From the NCBI RefSeq assembly GCF_004521985.1, contig NZ_SBHZ01000009.1, forward strand, positions 62,001 to 126,000: a stretch of 64,000 nt of DNA, in the 5' to 3' direction. Every line of letters starts with the position of its first letter. Positions within the stretch are counted from its first letter, which is position 1. The notes below the pieces were generated by a model, which saw only the letters and a list, made by a program, of their open reading frames with translations, was not told the DNA's origin and did not search any database. Below, piece after piece: positions 39,065 through 49,385 of this stretch. The DNA comes from Ectopseudomonas khazarica (GTDB lineage Bacteria; Pseudomonadota; Gammaproteobacteria; Pseudomonadales; Pseudomonadaceae). Made by a program: the position numbers and the translations under genes.

Positions 39065-40153
39065 ATGAGCCGCCCCGCATTCGACCCCGCCACCTACGAC
39101 GCCCAACTCGCCGAGAAGAAGGCACGCCTGGTCGAACTGCTGGCGCCCTTCGCCGCCCCCGAACCGCAGGTATTCGACTCGCCACGCGAGCATTACCGCC
39201 TGCGCGCCGAATTCCGCCTGTGGCGTGAAGACGGCCAGCGCCACTATGCGATGTTCGCCCCGGGCGACAAGCACACGCCGATCCTGCTCGACGACTTCCC
39301 CATCGCCAGCCTGCGCGTGAACGAGCTGATGCCACGCCTGCGCGCGGCCTGGCAGGCCAGCGAGGTGCTGTCGTTCAAACTGTTCCAGGTGGAGTTCCTC
39401 ACCACCCTGGCCGGCGACGCCCTGATCACCCTGGCCTATCACCGTCCGCTGGACGACGCCTGGCAGGCCGAGGCGGAAAAACTGGCCAGCGCGCTCAACG
39501 TCAGCCTGGTCGGTCGCTCGCGTGGCCAGCGCCTGGTGATCGGCCGCGACTACGTGGCCGAGGAGCTCGACGTGGCCGGGCGCAGCTTCCACTACCGCCA
39601 GCCGGAAGGTGCCTTCACCCAGCCCAATGGCCGGGTCTGCGAGAAGATGCTCGGCTGGGCCTACGATGCGCTCGGCGAGCGCCAGGATGACCTGCTCGAG
39701 CTGTACTGCGGCAACGGCAACTTCACCCTGCCGCTGGCCACCCGCGTGCGCAAGGTACTGGCCACCGAGATCAGCAAGGCCTCGGTGAATGCCGCCCTGG
39801 CCAACCTGGCCGACAACGGCGTGGACAACGTCGAGCTGGTGCGTCTGTCCGCCGAGGAACTGACCCAGGCCCTCAACGAGGTGCGCCCGTTCCGCCGCCT
39901 GTCGGGCATCGACCTGAAGAGCTACGACTTCGGCAGCGTCTTCGTCGACCCGCCACGCGCCGGCATGGACCCGGACACCTGCGAGCTGACCCGACGCTTC
40001 GAGCGCATCCTCTACATCTCCTGCAACCCGGAGACCCTGGCCGCCAACATCGCCCAGCTGCACGACACGCACAAGGTCACGCGTTGCGCGCTGTTCGACC
40101 AGTTCCCCTATACCCATCACATGGAAGCGGGCGTGCTGCTGGAGCGCCGCTGA
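39065..40153 (+). CDS. trmA: tRNA (uracil-5-)-methyltransferase TrmA
   Basis: A 362-residue SAM-dependent enzyme making m5U54 in the tRNA T-loop (and in tmRNA). It has the SAM motif [15 protein letters not shown], the [13 protein letters not shown] motif, the catalytic Cys in [16 protein letters not shown] and the C-terminal general-base Glu in [11 protein letters not shown]. No TRAM domain or FeS cysteines are present, separating it from RlmD/RlmC. It converges with the DUF4345 gene; a TGAGTCG/CGGCTCA hairpin spans both stop codons. Confidence 0.96.
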   Translation: MSRPAFDPATYDAQLAEKKARLVELLAPFAAPEPQVFDSPREHYRLRAEFRLWREDGQRHYAMFAPGDKHTPILLDDFPIASLRVNELMPRLRAAWQASEVLSFKLFQVEFLTTLAGDALITLAYHRPLDDAWQAEAEKLASALNVSLVGRSRGQRLVIGRDYVAEELDVAGRSFHYRQPEGAFTQPNGRVCEKMLGWAYDALGERQDDLLELYCGNGNFTLPLATRVRKVLATEISKASVNAALANLADNGVDNVELVRLSAEELTQALNEVRPFRRLSGIDLKSYDFGSVFVDPPRAGMDPDTCELTRRFERILYISCNPETLAANIAQLHDTHKVTRCALFDQFPYTHHMEAGVLLERR

Positions 40154-40167
40154 GTCGCCTGAACGGC

Positions 40168-40557
40168 TCAGTTCCCGCGCTGAATCCCCCGCAGCGCCCA
40201 CCAGGCCAGCCCGGCCGAGACCAGTTCGAGCAGCAGCGCGTAGAGATTGAAGGTCTGCTGCGCGCCACCGTCGAGCCAAAGGCCGCCGATGCGCGCCACG
40301 GCCAGGGCGCTGTAGAGCAGCACCAGCAGGGTCAGCGCCGGACGCAGCAGGTCGAGGCGCAGCAGCGCCATCGCCAGAAAGGCCGCCAGGCCAAGCTGCA
40401 GGCCACCGTAGAACGCCCGGACCTCGGTCACCGCCGCGGCGCTCATCAGCAGCGCACCGCTGAAGCTAGCCATTTCCTCGGGGCGGATGAAGTAGGCCAG
40501 CCCCAGCAGGACGAGGGCGGCAATCTGGATCAGCAGGACGATTCGCGCGAACAGCAT
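40168..40557 (-). CDS. DUF4345 integral membrane protein
   Basis: A 129-residue protein with four predicted membrane helices (IVLLIQIAALVLLGLAYFI; YGGLQLGLAAFLAMALL; ALTLLVLLYSALAVARIGGL; YALLLELVSAGLAWWALR). The RAFYGGLQLGLA motif after helix 1 is characteristic of DUF4345. Function is unknown. The start is taken as ATG 40557 (MLFARIVLL), since the longer frame adds a charged, non-conserved tail. It stands alone. Confidence 0.78.
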   Translation of the reverse strand: MLFARIVLLIQIAALVLLGLAYFIRPEEMASFSGALLMSAAAVTEVRAFYGGLQLGLAAFLAMALLRLDLLRPALTLLVLLYSALAVARIGGLWLDGGAQQTFNLYALLLELVSAGLAWWALRGIQRGN

Positions 40558-40887
40558 CGGAAATTCCTCGTTCAAGTGCCGGCGCGCAGGGCGACGCCGC
40601 ACCAGATCATGGCACTTCCGTCAGGATGATCTACAACTATCACCTGTAGTAGTGCCCTCACCGTACTCGACATGGAGGTCGACATGCCTGCCCGCCGTCC
40701 TAGTCGTCCCGCCCGTCGGCGCCATGCCGAACTCGTGCCTGAGTACCTCTCCACGCCCCCGCTCAGGAGCCCCGCGACACCGTGAACCGACGCACCGGAT
40801 GATGCGCCGCAGCCTAGATAACGGCCACCCTGCACTCACTGCGCGAACCGCTCGCCAGGCAGGCGTGGCCACATAAGGAGATGATCC
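40558..40887. other. 330-bp intergenic region with a CTACA-N9-TGTAG palindrome
   Basis: No convincing gene is present; short open frames here lack ribosome-binding sites and recognisable sequence. At 40631-40649 CTACA and TGTAG form a 19-bp dyad with a 9-bp centre, a size and spacing seen for several dimeric regulators. TAGATA at 40815 could be a -10 for the downstream gene. The region must contain divergent promoters for the DUF4345 gene and the CxxCH gene. Confidence 0.4.
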
Positions 40888-42237
40888 ATGCGCAACGCAC
40901 AAGGAACCCTGATCTTCACCCTGGCACTGGCCACCCCACTGCTCGCCCCGGTAGCCCAGGCCGGCACCTTTCCCGACTTCGGCTACCAGCCACCGAGCAA
41001 GGAATACAGCGGGCCGCTGTTCCAGCTCAGCCAGTCCTATCCCGACGCCGCACCTCCCGCGTCGGCCCTGCCGGCCTTCTTCAAGCTGCTACCCGGCAAG
41101 CCGAGCAACGACTTCGAGACCTGGCGCGAGTACATGGACGCGGTCAAGGACTACTGCCTGGAAGGCAACGTGGAGAACGACTGGAACGTGCAGAAGAACA
41201 CGCTGCGCCAGTGGTACCACATGCCCTGGCAGCACTACGGTCCGCTGGGTCGTGAGGGCATCCACGGCCTGACCAAGGAGGCGCAGATCCAGGCCAAGCA
41301 ACTCGCCGCGAGCCAGACCAGCACCGGGCAGACCTACGCGGTGGGCATCTACAACGACATCGGCGCCTACACCATCGGCCAGGTGTGGAAAGACCCGCAG
41401 AACCCCAACCCGGACTTCACCTCCAAGCCCAACAGCTTCGCCAACGGCACCGTGGTGTGCAAGGCGCTGTTCGCCGATGTCGACCGCAGCCAGGTGCCCT
41501 TCCTGCAGAACCCGGTGCTGTGGAAGGGCTATATCACCACGCGGTTCGACTCCGCCGACCGCGAGGTGAAGGACGTCGCCCTGATCCAGATGGACATCGC
41601 CGTGCGCGACACCCGCATCAACGAAACCGGCTGGATCTTCGGTACCTTCCAGTACAACGGCGCAGTCACCGGCAAGGCCGGCTGGGACAACCTGGTCCCG
41701 GTGGGCATCATGTGGGGCAACGACCCGCAGGACACGGGCAACGACTTCAGCAACCCGCAACCGAGCCAGACGCGCATCAACCCCAACCTCAAGCAGACCG
41801 CGATCAACGCCAACACGGCGCAGTTGCCGCCGACGCACCTGGGCTGGAATGGCCGCCTCAACGGCCCGGTGGATAACCCGGTCAGTTCCTGCATGAGCTG
41901 CCACATGACCGGGGAGTACCCGCAACTGGCCATCATGAACCCCACCTTCCAGGCCAACCCTCCGGCGGTCGGTTCGCCGCAATGGATGCGCTGGTTCCAG
42001 AACATTCCCGCCGGCCAGCCGTTCAGCCCCGGCACCAAGAGCAGCGACTACAGCCTGCAACTGGCGGGAGGCCTGGCCAACTTCTATGACTGGAAGTGCA
42101 ACCAGGGCGGTGTCTTCGTCGATGGGCACAACGCCTGCCAGAAGGCCAGCCAGTTGAAGCTGATGCTCAAGAAGGAGGTCAAGCCCGAGCAGATCCAGCC
42201 GGTACAGCGCGATCCCGGCCTGATGGAACTGGAGTGA
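40888..42237 (+). CDS. Exported protein with a CxxCH motif, cytochrome c-like, function unknown
   Basis: A 449-residue protein with a clear signal peptide (MRNAQGTLIFTLALATPLLAPVAQA). A single CMSCH near residue 333 could bind c-type haem. It also has two other Cys (CNQGGVFVDGHNAC) about 70 residues later and an isolated CLEG and VVCKA earlier, so disulfides are possible. The body is rich in Trp, Tyr, Asn and Pro (QWYHMPWQHYGPLGREGIHGL) without a domain I can name. AAGGAG precedes the ATG. Annotators often call such proteins cytochrome c family protein. It is followed 102 bp later by a DUF411 gene. Confidence 0.75.
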   Translation: MRNAQGTLIFTLALATPLLAPVAQAGTFPDFGYQPPSKEYSGPLFQLSQSYPDAAPPASALPAFFKLLPGKPSNDFETWREYMDAVKDYCLEGNVENDWNVQKNTLRQWYHMPWQHYGPLGREGIHGLTKEAQIQAKQLAASQTSTGQTYAVGIYNDIGAYTIGQVWKDPQNPNPDFTSKPNSFANGTVVCKALFADVDRSQVPFLQNPVLWKGYITTRFDSADREVKDVALIQMDIAVRDTRINETGWIFGTFQYNGAVTGKAGWDNLVPVGIMWGNDPQDTGNDFSNPQPSQTRINPNLKQTAINANTAQLPPTHLGWNGRLNGPVDNPVSSCMSCHMTGEYPQLAIMNPTFQANPPAVGSPQWMRWFQNIPAGQPFSPGTKSSDYSLQLAGGLANFYDWKCNQGGVFVDGHNACQKASQLKLMLKKEVKPEQIQPVQRDPGLMELE

Positions 42238-42339
42238 CCCGTGCAGCGGCGCCGGAGCAACTGCGGCGCCGCGTCACGCATCTTGGTCATCCTCGGGCGC
42301 GGCGGTATCCTCTACCCCACGCCCACAGGAGCTGCCAAC

Positions 42340-42780
42340 ATGCGCCTTTCCCTGCTTGCCCTCTTCCTCATCGGCAACCTGGCCCACGCCAGCGAGCCGC
42401 TGACCATCGATGTCCACCGCGACGCCAGCTGCGGCTGCTGCACCGCCTGGATCAGCCATTTGCAGGACAACGGTTTCACCGTCAACGACCACGTCGAGCA
42501 GGACATGAGCGCGGTCAAGCGACGCCTCGGCGTGCCAGCGCGCCTGGCCTCCTGTCATACCGGCGTGATCGACGGCAAGTTCGTCGAAGGCCATGTGCCG
42601 GCCGCCGACATTCTCAAACTGCGCGAACGCTCCGACCTTGTCGGCGCCGCCGTACCGGGCATGCCCGTGGGCTCGCCCGGCATGGAGTACGGCGACCGCG
42701 TCGACGCCTACCAGGTCATCGGCCTGGACCGTGACCGTCAGGACCAGGTGCTGAGCGACTACCCCGCTCCGCAGCGATAA
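42340..42780 (+). CDS. DUF411 exported metal-binding protein
   Basis: A 146-residue protein with a signal peptide (MRLSLLALFLIGNLAHA) and the DUF411 domain: VHRDASCGCCTAWISHLQDNGF with the CGCC motif, CHTGVIDGKFVEGHVPAADI and GMPVGSPGMEYGDR. DUF411 proteins are commonly encoded in copper and heavy-metal loci and are presumed periplasmic metal binders. AGGAG precedes ATG 42340. It is 19 bp before the YpfJ gene in a likely operon. The copper locus lies only 3 kb away, but no CueR-type site was found here. Confidence 0.87.
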   Translation: MRLSLLALFLIGNLAHASEPLTIDVHRDASCGCCTAWISHLQDNGFTVNDHVEQDMSAVKRRLGVPARLASCHTGVIDGKFVEGHVPAADILKLRERSDLVGAAVPGMPVGSPGMEYGDRVDAYQVIGLDRDRQDQVLSDYPAPQR

Positions 42781-42799
42781 CCAACGAGGGAGCAGCGAC

Positions 42800-43660
42800 A
42801 TGCGCTGGCAGAAAGGCAGACGCAGTGACAACGTGGTGGATGCACGCGGCCGCTCCGGCAGGCGCGTCGGCGGCGGCTTGAGCCTGGGCGGCGTGGCGGT
42901 CATCGTCATCGTCGGCCTGCTGATGGGCCAGGACCCGCTGCAGATCCTCGGCCAGATAGCCGGCCAGGCCACGCAGCCACAGGCACCCCAGTCCCAGACA
43001 GCACCACCCGCCGGGGATGAACAGAGCGAGTTCGTTCGCGCCATTCTCGGCGATACCGAGGACACCTGGCGCGAGCTGTTCCAGCAGGCCGGGCAGCAGT
43101 ACCGCGACCCGCAACTGGTGCTGTTCTCGGGCGGGGTGAACTCGGCCTGCGGCTTCGCCAGCTCGGCGGTCGGCCCCTTCTATTGCCCAGGCGACAAGCG
43201 CGTGTACCTGGACATGGCCTTCTTCCGCGAGATGGAGCAGCGCTTCTCCGCCGCCGGCGACTTCGCCCAGGCCTACGTGATCGCCCATGAGGTCGGCCAC
43301 CACGTGCAGACCCTGCTGGGCGTATCGGCCAAGGTCAATGCCGCCCGCCAGCGCGGTGAGCGGGTCGAAGGCGATGGCGGCCTGCTGGTGCGCCAGGAGC
43401 TGCAGGCCGACTGCCTGGCCGGCGTCTGGGCACACCATGCCCAGCGGCGTCACGACTGGCTGGAGGCGGGTGACCTGGAAGAGGCGCTGAACGCCGCCAG
43501 CGCCATCGGCGACGACCGCCTGCAGAAGCAGGCGCGCGGCCAGGTGGTGCCTGACGCCTTCACCCACGGCACCTCGCAGCAGCGTGTGCGCTGGTTCAGC
43601 ACCGGTTTCGAGACCGGCCAGCCGAGCCGCTGCGACACCTTCAAGGCGACACGCCTGTAA
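42800..43660 (+). CDS. ypfJ: YpfJ-family putative zinc metallopeptidase
   Basis: A 286-residue membrane-anchored protein: a basic N-terminus (MRWQKGRRSDNVVDARG), one transmembrane helix (SLGGVAVIVIVGLLMG), a Gln/Pro-rich linker and a zincin domain with HEVGHH at about residue 163 and a downstream Glu in LQADCLAGVWAHH. SACGFASSAVGPFYCPGDKRVYLD is the family hallmark. Substrates are unknown. It ends 12 bp from the convergent Bcr-like gene. Confidence 0.9.
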   Translation: MRWQKGRRSDNVVDARGRSGRRVGGGLSLGGVAVIVIVGLLMGQDPLQILGQIAGQATQPQAPQSQTAPPAGDEQSEFVRAILGDTEDTWRELFQQAGQQYRDPQLVLFSGGVNSACGFASSAVGPFYCPGDKRVYLDMAFFREMEQRFSAAGDFAQAYVIAHEVGHHVQTLLGVSAKVNAARQRGERVEGDGGLLVRQELQADCLAGVWAHHAQRRHDWLEAGDLEEALNAASAIGDDRLQKQARGQVVPDAFTHGTSQQRVRWFSTGFETGQPSRCDTFKATRL

Positions 43661-43672
43661 CAGCCAAGCGGC

Positions 43673-44842
43673 TCAGATCGCGAAGCGTCGACTCCACCAG
43701 GCGAAGGCACTGGCCGCCCCGCCACACAGGGCGATCACCAGTGCCATCGGCACCGCCGAGCCATCATGCAGGAAGGCCACCAGCGCCGAGGCGCTGGCGG
43801 CCACGGTGAACTGCATGCTCCCCAGCAACCCCGAGGCACTGCCGGCATGCCGCCCCTGCCCGGCCATGGCGCAGGCCGTGGCGTTGGGCAGCAGGCAGCC
43901 CAGGCTGGCGACGCAGATGAACAGCGGCACCAGCAGCGGCCAGAGCTGCTCCGGTCGCCACCACGCCAGCGCCAGCAGGCACAGGCCGCTGCTCAGGTAC
44001 ACCAGCACCACGCGCCGCAACCACACCGCCGGACCACCCGCCCGCACCAGCCGCGCATTGACCTGGGCCATGATCACGAAGCCGGCCGCATTGCTGCCGA
44101 ACAGCCAGCCGTAGTGCTCGGCCGGCACGCCGTACAGCTCGATGAAAACGAAGGGGGAGCCGGCGATATAGGCGAACATCCCCGCCATCGCCACACCGCC
44201 AGCCAGGCTGTAACCCATGAACGGCGCATTGCCCAGCAGCGCCCGGTATTGCCCGAAAGCGCCACTCAGGGGCGCTGGCGGCAGCTCCTGCGGACGCGTC
44301 TCCGGCAACCAGCGCAGTACTGCCAGCAGGCACAGGGTCGCGAAGATCGCCAGGCTGTGAAAGATCCAGGGCCAGCCCAGGGTGTTGAGCAGCAAGCCAC
44401 CGCCCAGCGGCGCCAGGATCGGCGCCAGCCCCATGACCAGCACCAGTTGCGAAAACACCTTGGCCGACGCCAGCGGGTCGCACAGGTCACGCACCACGGC
44501 GCGGGTGATCACCATGCCGGCGCAGCCGCCCAGGGCCTGCACGAAACGCGCGGCGATCAGCCACTCCAGGCTCGGCGCGATCGCACAGGCCAGCGAGCCC
44601 AAGGCGAACAGCGCGACACCGACCAGCAACGGCACCCGGCGCCCGAAGCGGTCGGCCAGCGGCCCGTAGAACAGCTGGCCGATGGCGATACCGACGAAGT
44701 AGGCCGCCAGCGACAGCTGGATGTGTTCGACATCGGTGGCGAACTGCTGAGCCAGGGTCGGGAAACTTGGCAGATAGAAATCGATGGCCAGAGGGCCGAA
44801 GGCACACAGGGCACCGAGAATCAGGAGTGTTCTCAGGTTCAT
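43673..44842 (-). CDS. Bcr/CflA-type MFS drug exporter
   Basis: A 389-residue 12-helix major facilitator of the DHA1 Bcr/CflA group. It opens with LLILGALCAFGPLAIDFYLPSFPTLAQQF, has motif A GPLADRFGRRVPLL and motif C-like GLAPILAPLGGGLL. Relatives export bicyclomycin, chloramphenicol, sulfonamides or cysteine-pathway metabolites. The start ATG 44842 is chosen over an upstream extension that would cross a TTAGCCGGCTAA operator-like palindrome at 44863. It is divergent from a TetR regulator 204 bp away, its most likely local controller. Confidence 0.9.
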   Translation of the reverse strand: MNLRTLLILGALCAFGPLAIDFYLPSFPTLAQQFATDVEHIQLSLAAYFVGIAIGQLFYGPLADRFGRRVPLLVGVALFALGSLACAIAPSLEWLIAARFVQALGGCAGMVITRAVVRDLCDPLASAKVFSQLVLVMGLAPILAPLGGGLLLNTLGWPWIFHSLAIFATLCLLAVLRWLPETRPQELPPAPLSGAFGQYRALLGNAPFMGYSLAGGVAMAGMFAYIAGSPFVFIELYGVPAEHYGWLFGSNAAGFVIMAQVNARLVRAGGPAVWLRRVVLVYLSSGLCLLALAWWRPEQLWPLLVPLFICVASLGCLLPNATACAMAGQGRHAGSASGLLGSMQFTVAASASALVAFLHDGSAVPMALVIALCGGAASAFAWWSRRFAI

Positions 44843-44862
44843 GACTATTCCGGGCTTTATTG

Positions 44863-44874
44863 TTAGCCGGCTAA
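44863..44874. promoter_or_regulatory. TTAGCCGGCTAA palindrome, putative operator for the Bcr-like gene
   Basis: A perfect 12-bp palindrome 20 bp upstream of the exporter start, identical over 15 bases in gene orientation (ATTAGCCGGCTAACA) to the site before the AEC transporter at 23755. It is placed to block or overlap the promoter or 5' leader of the exporter. Confidence 0.55.
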
Positions 44875-44921
44875 TCATCTCACCGACCGCAGGCGCGGTG
44901 AAAGCCCCCCTGCGCCGCCAT

Positions 44922-44935
44922 CGTCGTGCACGACG
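44922..44935. promoter_or_regulatory. CGTCGTGCACGACG palindrome between bcr-like and tetR genes
   Basis: A perfect 14-bp palindrome roughly midway in the divergent intergenic region, 111 bp upstream of the TetR start. It is a candidate autoregulatory operator for the TetR protein, distinct from the TTAGCCGGCTAA site. Inference only. Confidence 0.4.
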
Positions 44936-45046
44936 CAGGACCTAAAACACTGGCGCTGATACCCGTCGATCACCCCTCAGCAGAGGTCATGGCAAAGCCG
45001 GTAAACTCCGCCCCCTCATAGCCCAGCACCAACCTGCCGGATCACC

Positions 45047-45667
45047 ATGCGCAGAACAAAAGAAGACGCGGAGAAAACCCGCCATACCATCCTGGCCGCA
45101 GCCGAACACCTGTTCCTCGAGCGCGGAGTCGCCCACACCAGCCTGGAGCAGGTCGCCAGACACGCGGGTGTGACCCGAGGTGCCGTCTACTGGCACTTCC
45201 AGAACAAGGCCCACCTGTTCCACGAGATGCTCAACCAGGTGCGCCTGCCACTGGAGCCACTGGCCCAGCAGCTGGCCGAAGTGGACGGGCTGGTATCCCT
45301 GCAGCTGCTGCGCGACCTGTGCATCGAGGCCATGGCCAACCTGGTTCTCGACGACCAGCGCCGGCGCATCCTCACCGTGCTGCTGCGGCGCTGCGAGTTC
45401 ACCGAGGAGCTGCGTGAAGCCGAGGAACGCCACGAAGCCTTCGTCAACCAGTTCATCGCCCTCTGCGAACAGCAGTTCGCCCTGCCGTCGGTACAACCAC
45501 TGCTGCAACCCGGGATCACCTCCCGCCTGGCGTCACGGGCCCTGCATGCCATGCTGGTCGGGCTGTTCAGCGACTGGCTGCGCGACCCCAACCTGTTCGA
45601 CGCGCAGACCGACACGCCGGCGATGATCGACAGCTGCTTCCGCGGCCTGCTGCGGCAGTGGCCGTAG
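45047..45667 (+). CDS. TetR-family regulator of the TtgR/AcrR type
   Basis: A 206-residue repressor. The N-terminal HTH reads RHTILAAAEHLFLERGVAHTSLEQVARHAGVTRGAVYWHFQNKAHLF, very like TtgR, MexL and AcrR. The C-terminal ligand domain includes RRRILTVLLRRCEFTEELREAEERH, as in TtgR-like efflux repressors. Such proteins usually sit beside RND pumps; here the divergent partner is an MFS exporter. No RND genes are in the window. It converges with copZ 16 bp away. Confidence 0.9.
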   Translation: MRRTKEDAEKTRHTILAAAEHLFLERGVAHTSLEQVARHAGVTRGAVYWHFQNKAHLFHEMLNQVRLPLEPLAQQLAEVDGLVSLQLLRDLCIEAMANLVLDDQRRRILTVLLRRCEFTEELREAEERHEAFVNQFIALCEQQFALPSVQPLLQPGITSRLASRALHAMLVGLFSDWLRDPNLFDAQTDTPAMIDSCFRGLLRQWP

Positions 45668-45683
45668 CACCACTCGCGGCCGG

Positions 45684-45881
45684 CTAAGGCGCGCTCACCT
45701 CGTAGCCCTCGCCGCGTATCGCCGCCTCCAGCTGCGCGGCCGGCACGTCACTGTCGACCTGCACCACGCCGGCGGCGAGATCGACATCCACCTGCGCCGC
45801 CGGGTCGAGCGCCTTGATCGCCTGGGTGACGGTCCTGACGCAGTGACCACAGGACATTCCGCTAACCTTGAACTGCTGCAT
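45684..45881 (-). CDS. copZ: CopZ-like copper chaperone (HMA domain)
   Basis: A 65-residue ferredoxin-fold HMA protein with the Cu(I)-binding GMSCGHCVRTV motif near the N-terminus. It would bind cytosolic Cu(I) and hand it to the CopA ATPase encoded 0.6 kb away. ATG 45881 gives MQQFKVSGMSCGHC; the longer frame crosses the CueR-type promoter. Expression is predicted to be copper-induced through that promoter, whose -10 lies about 35 bp upstream. Confidence 0.92.
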   Translation of the reverse strand: MQQFKVSGMSCGHCVRTVTQAIKALDPAAQVDVDLAAGVVQVDSDVPAAQLEAAIRGEGYEVSAP

Positions 45882-45915
45882 CTGCTGACTCCTTGAATCG
45901 ATGGTCGATGGGTGT

Positions 45916-45946
45916 AGTCTCGACCTTGCCACGGTGGCAAGGTCAA
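45916..45946 (-). promoter_or_regulatory. CueR-type promoter/operator of copZ
   Basis: In minus orientation TTGACC (45941-45946) and GAGACT (45916-45921) are separated by 19 bp, the long spacer characteristic of MerR-family promoters. The 21-bp operator at 45923-45943 is a perfect dyad, ACCTTGCCAC on one side and GTGGCAAGGT on the other about one central base. It matches CueR/HmrR sites. The plus strand also offers TCGACC at the mirrored position, so the site could fire both ways. Confidence 0.82.
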
Positions 45947-45995
45947 GCACTTGCCGCCAGTCATTCAGCCGGCTTTCGACATGGGGATCATCGTC

Positions 45996-46388
45996 ATGCG
46001 CCTGCCCTACCTGCTGCTTGCCGCCCTGCTTGCGCCAGCAGCCCTTGCCCAGCCGCTGGCACCCCTGCCATCGGCCGCCCAGGGCGAGGGCTACGCGGTA
46101 CTCATCGTTTCACGCGAACGGCTGGAGGTGGCCACCACCTGCGAGGTCGCGCTGTACCTGCATGACCAGATGGCCGCCCGCCTGCACCAGGGCCAGTCGG
46201 TGGCGTTCAACCTGCCGCCCGGCAAGGTGTCCCTGCGCCTCGGCCTGACCGGCACCGGGCCGTGCCAGGATGGCATCGCCCAGCTGCAAGGGCAGTCGCT
46301 GGAGCTCTATGCCGGCGAAGTACGCCGCTACCGCATCGCCATGGACAACGCCGGCCTGCGACTGCATGCCGCGCCCGCATTGAACTGA
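45996..46388 (+). CDS. Small exported protein of unknown function in the copper locus
   Basis: A 130-residue protein with a signal peptide (MRLPYLLLAALLAPAALA) and a compact beta-rich body: a Cys in ATTCEVALYLHDQMAARL and a second in GTGPCQDGIAQL, probably disulfide-bonded. LPPGKVSLRLGL and GEVRRYRIAMD recall the DUF2846/PEGA style of small periplasmic domains, but I do not recognise a family. Start ATG 45996 follows GGGGA by 8 nt; ATG 45981 is possible. It lies between two CueR-type sites, 53 bp from the copZ operator and upstream of copA, so copper-linked expression is plausible. Confidence 0.7.
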   Translation: MRLPYLLLAALLAPAALAQPLAPLPSAAQGEGYAVLIVSRERLEVATTCEVALYLHDQMAARLHQGQSVAFNLPPGKVSLRLGLTGTGPCQDGIAQLQGQSLELYAGEVRRYRIAMDNAGLRLHAAPALN

Positions 46389-46392
46389 ACGC

Positions 46393-46423
46393 TTGACCTT
46401 GCCATGGGGTCAAGGTTGATCCT
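46393..46423 (+). promoter_or_regulatory. CueR-type promoter/operator of copA
   Basis: TTGACC (46393-46398) and a -10-like GATCCT (46418-46423) are 19 bp apart. The dyad ACCTTG...CAAGGT spans 46396-46416. The geometry is the same as at copZ. It ends 29 bp before the copA start, so Cu(I)-CueR should activate copA-cueR from here. Confidence 0.82.
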
Positions 46424-46452
46424 GTGGTCATGACGTTACCGGGAGCCCGTCC

Positions 46453-48818
<2,366 letters not shown>

Positions 48819-48822
<4 letters not shown>

Positions 48823-49244
48823 ACATCGGCCAAGCCGCCAAGCACACCGGCCTCAGCGCCAAGATGATTCGCTACTACGAATCCATCGACCTGCTGCCCC
48901 ATGCCGGGCGCTCGCAGAGCGGCTACCGGCAGTACGACGCCAACGACCTGCATCGCCTGACTTTCATCAAGCGCTCACGGGACCTGGGATTCTCGCTGGA
49001 CGAAGTGGGCAGGCTGCTGGCGCTGTGGCAGGACAAGCAGCGCGCCAGCGCCGACGTCAAGGCACTGGCCGAGGAACACATCGCCACACTGTCGCGCAAG
49101 ATCGCCGAGATGAGCGCACTGCGCGACACCCTGGTGGACCTGGCGGCCAGTTGCCAGGGCAACGAGCGGCCGGACTGCCCGATCCTGCAGGGTATCGAAC
49201 AGGGCGTCAGTTGCTGCGCCAAGGGACACGCGAAAACGCCGTAG
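48819..49244 (+). CDS. cueR: CueR-type MerR-family copper regulator
   Basis: A 141-residue MerR activator. [51 protein letters not shown] long dimer helix follows, then the metal loop CQGNERPDC whose two cysteines match the Cu(I)-binding C112/C120 of E. coli CueR. A further CC lies near the end ([12 protein letters not shown]), common in Pseudomonas CueR. Being co-transcribed with copA means the regulator is under its own control. The TAG stop coincides with the first bases of a GTAGCCCGGATG repeat, so the C-terminal end is set by the repeat. Confidence 0.93.
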
Positions 49245-49316
49245 CCCGGATGAAATCCGGGGCCCAGGCGCCGCCTGAGGTAAAGGCCGTAGGAGCCCGC
49301 TTGCGGGCGATCACGC
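49241..49316. repeat. GTAGCCCGGATG repeat and REP-like unit after cueR
   Basis: GTAGCCCGGATGAAATCCGG at 49241 is the same family as the element inside the RlpA-like gene at 20756, here with only one arm clearly kept. At 49289-49316 GTAGGAGCCCGCTTGCGGGC resembles a REP. Together they fill much of the 141-bp gap between cueR and the convergent RIO kinase gene. Confidence 0.65.
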
Positions 49317-49385
49317 AAACGTCATGATCAACAGCCGGATGTTATCCAGCCCGCGTGCGCCAGCGGATCAGCACCGGGCATTGCC

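Noticed and set aside
40652..40876. Small open frame in the gap before the CxxCH gene
   Set aside because: No ribosome-binding site, a proline/serine/arginine-rich translation and no similarity that I recognise.
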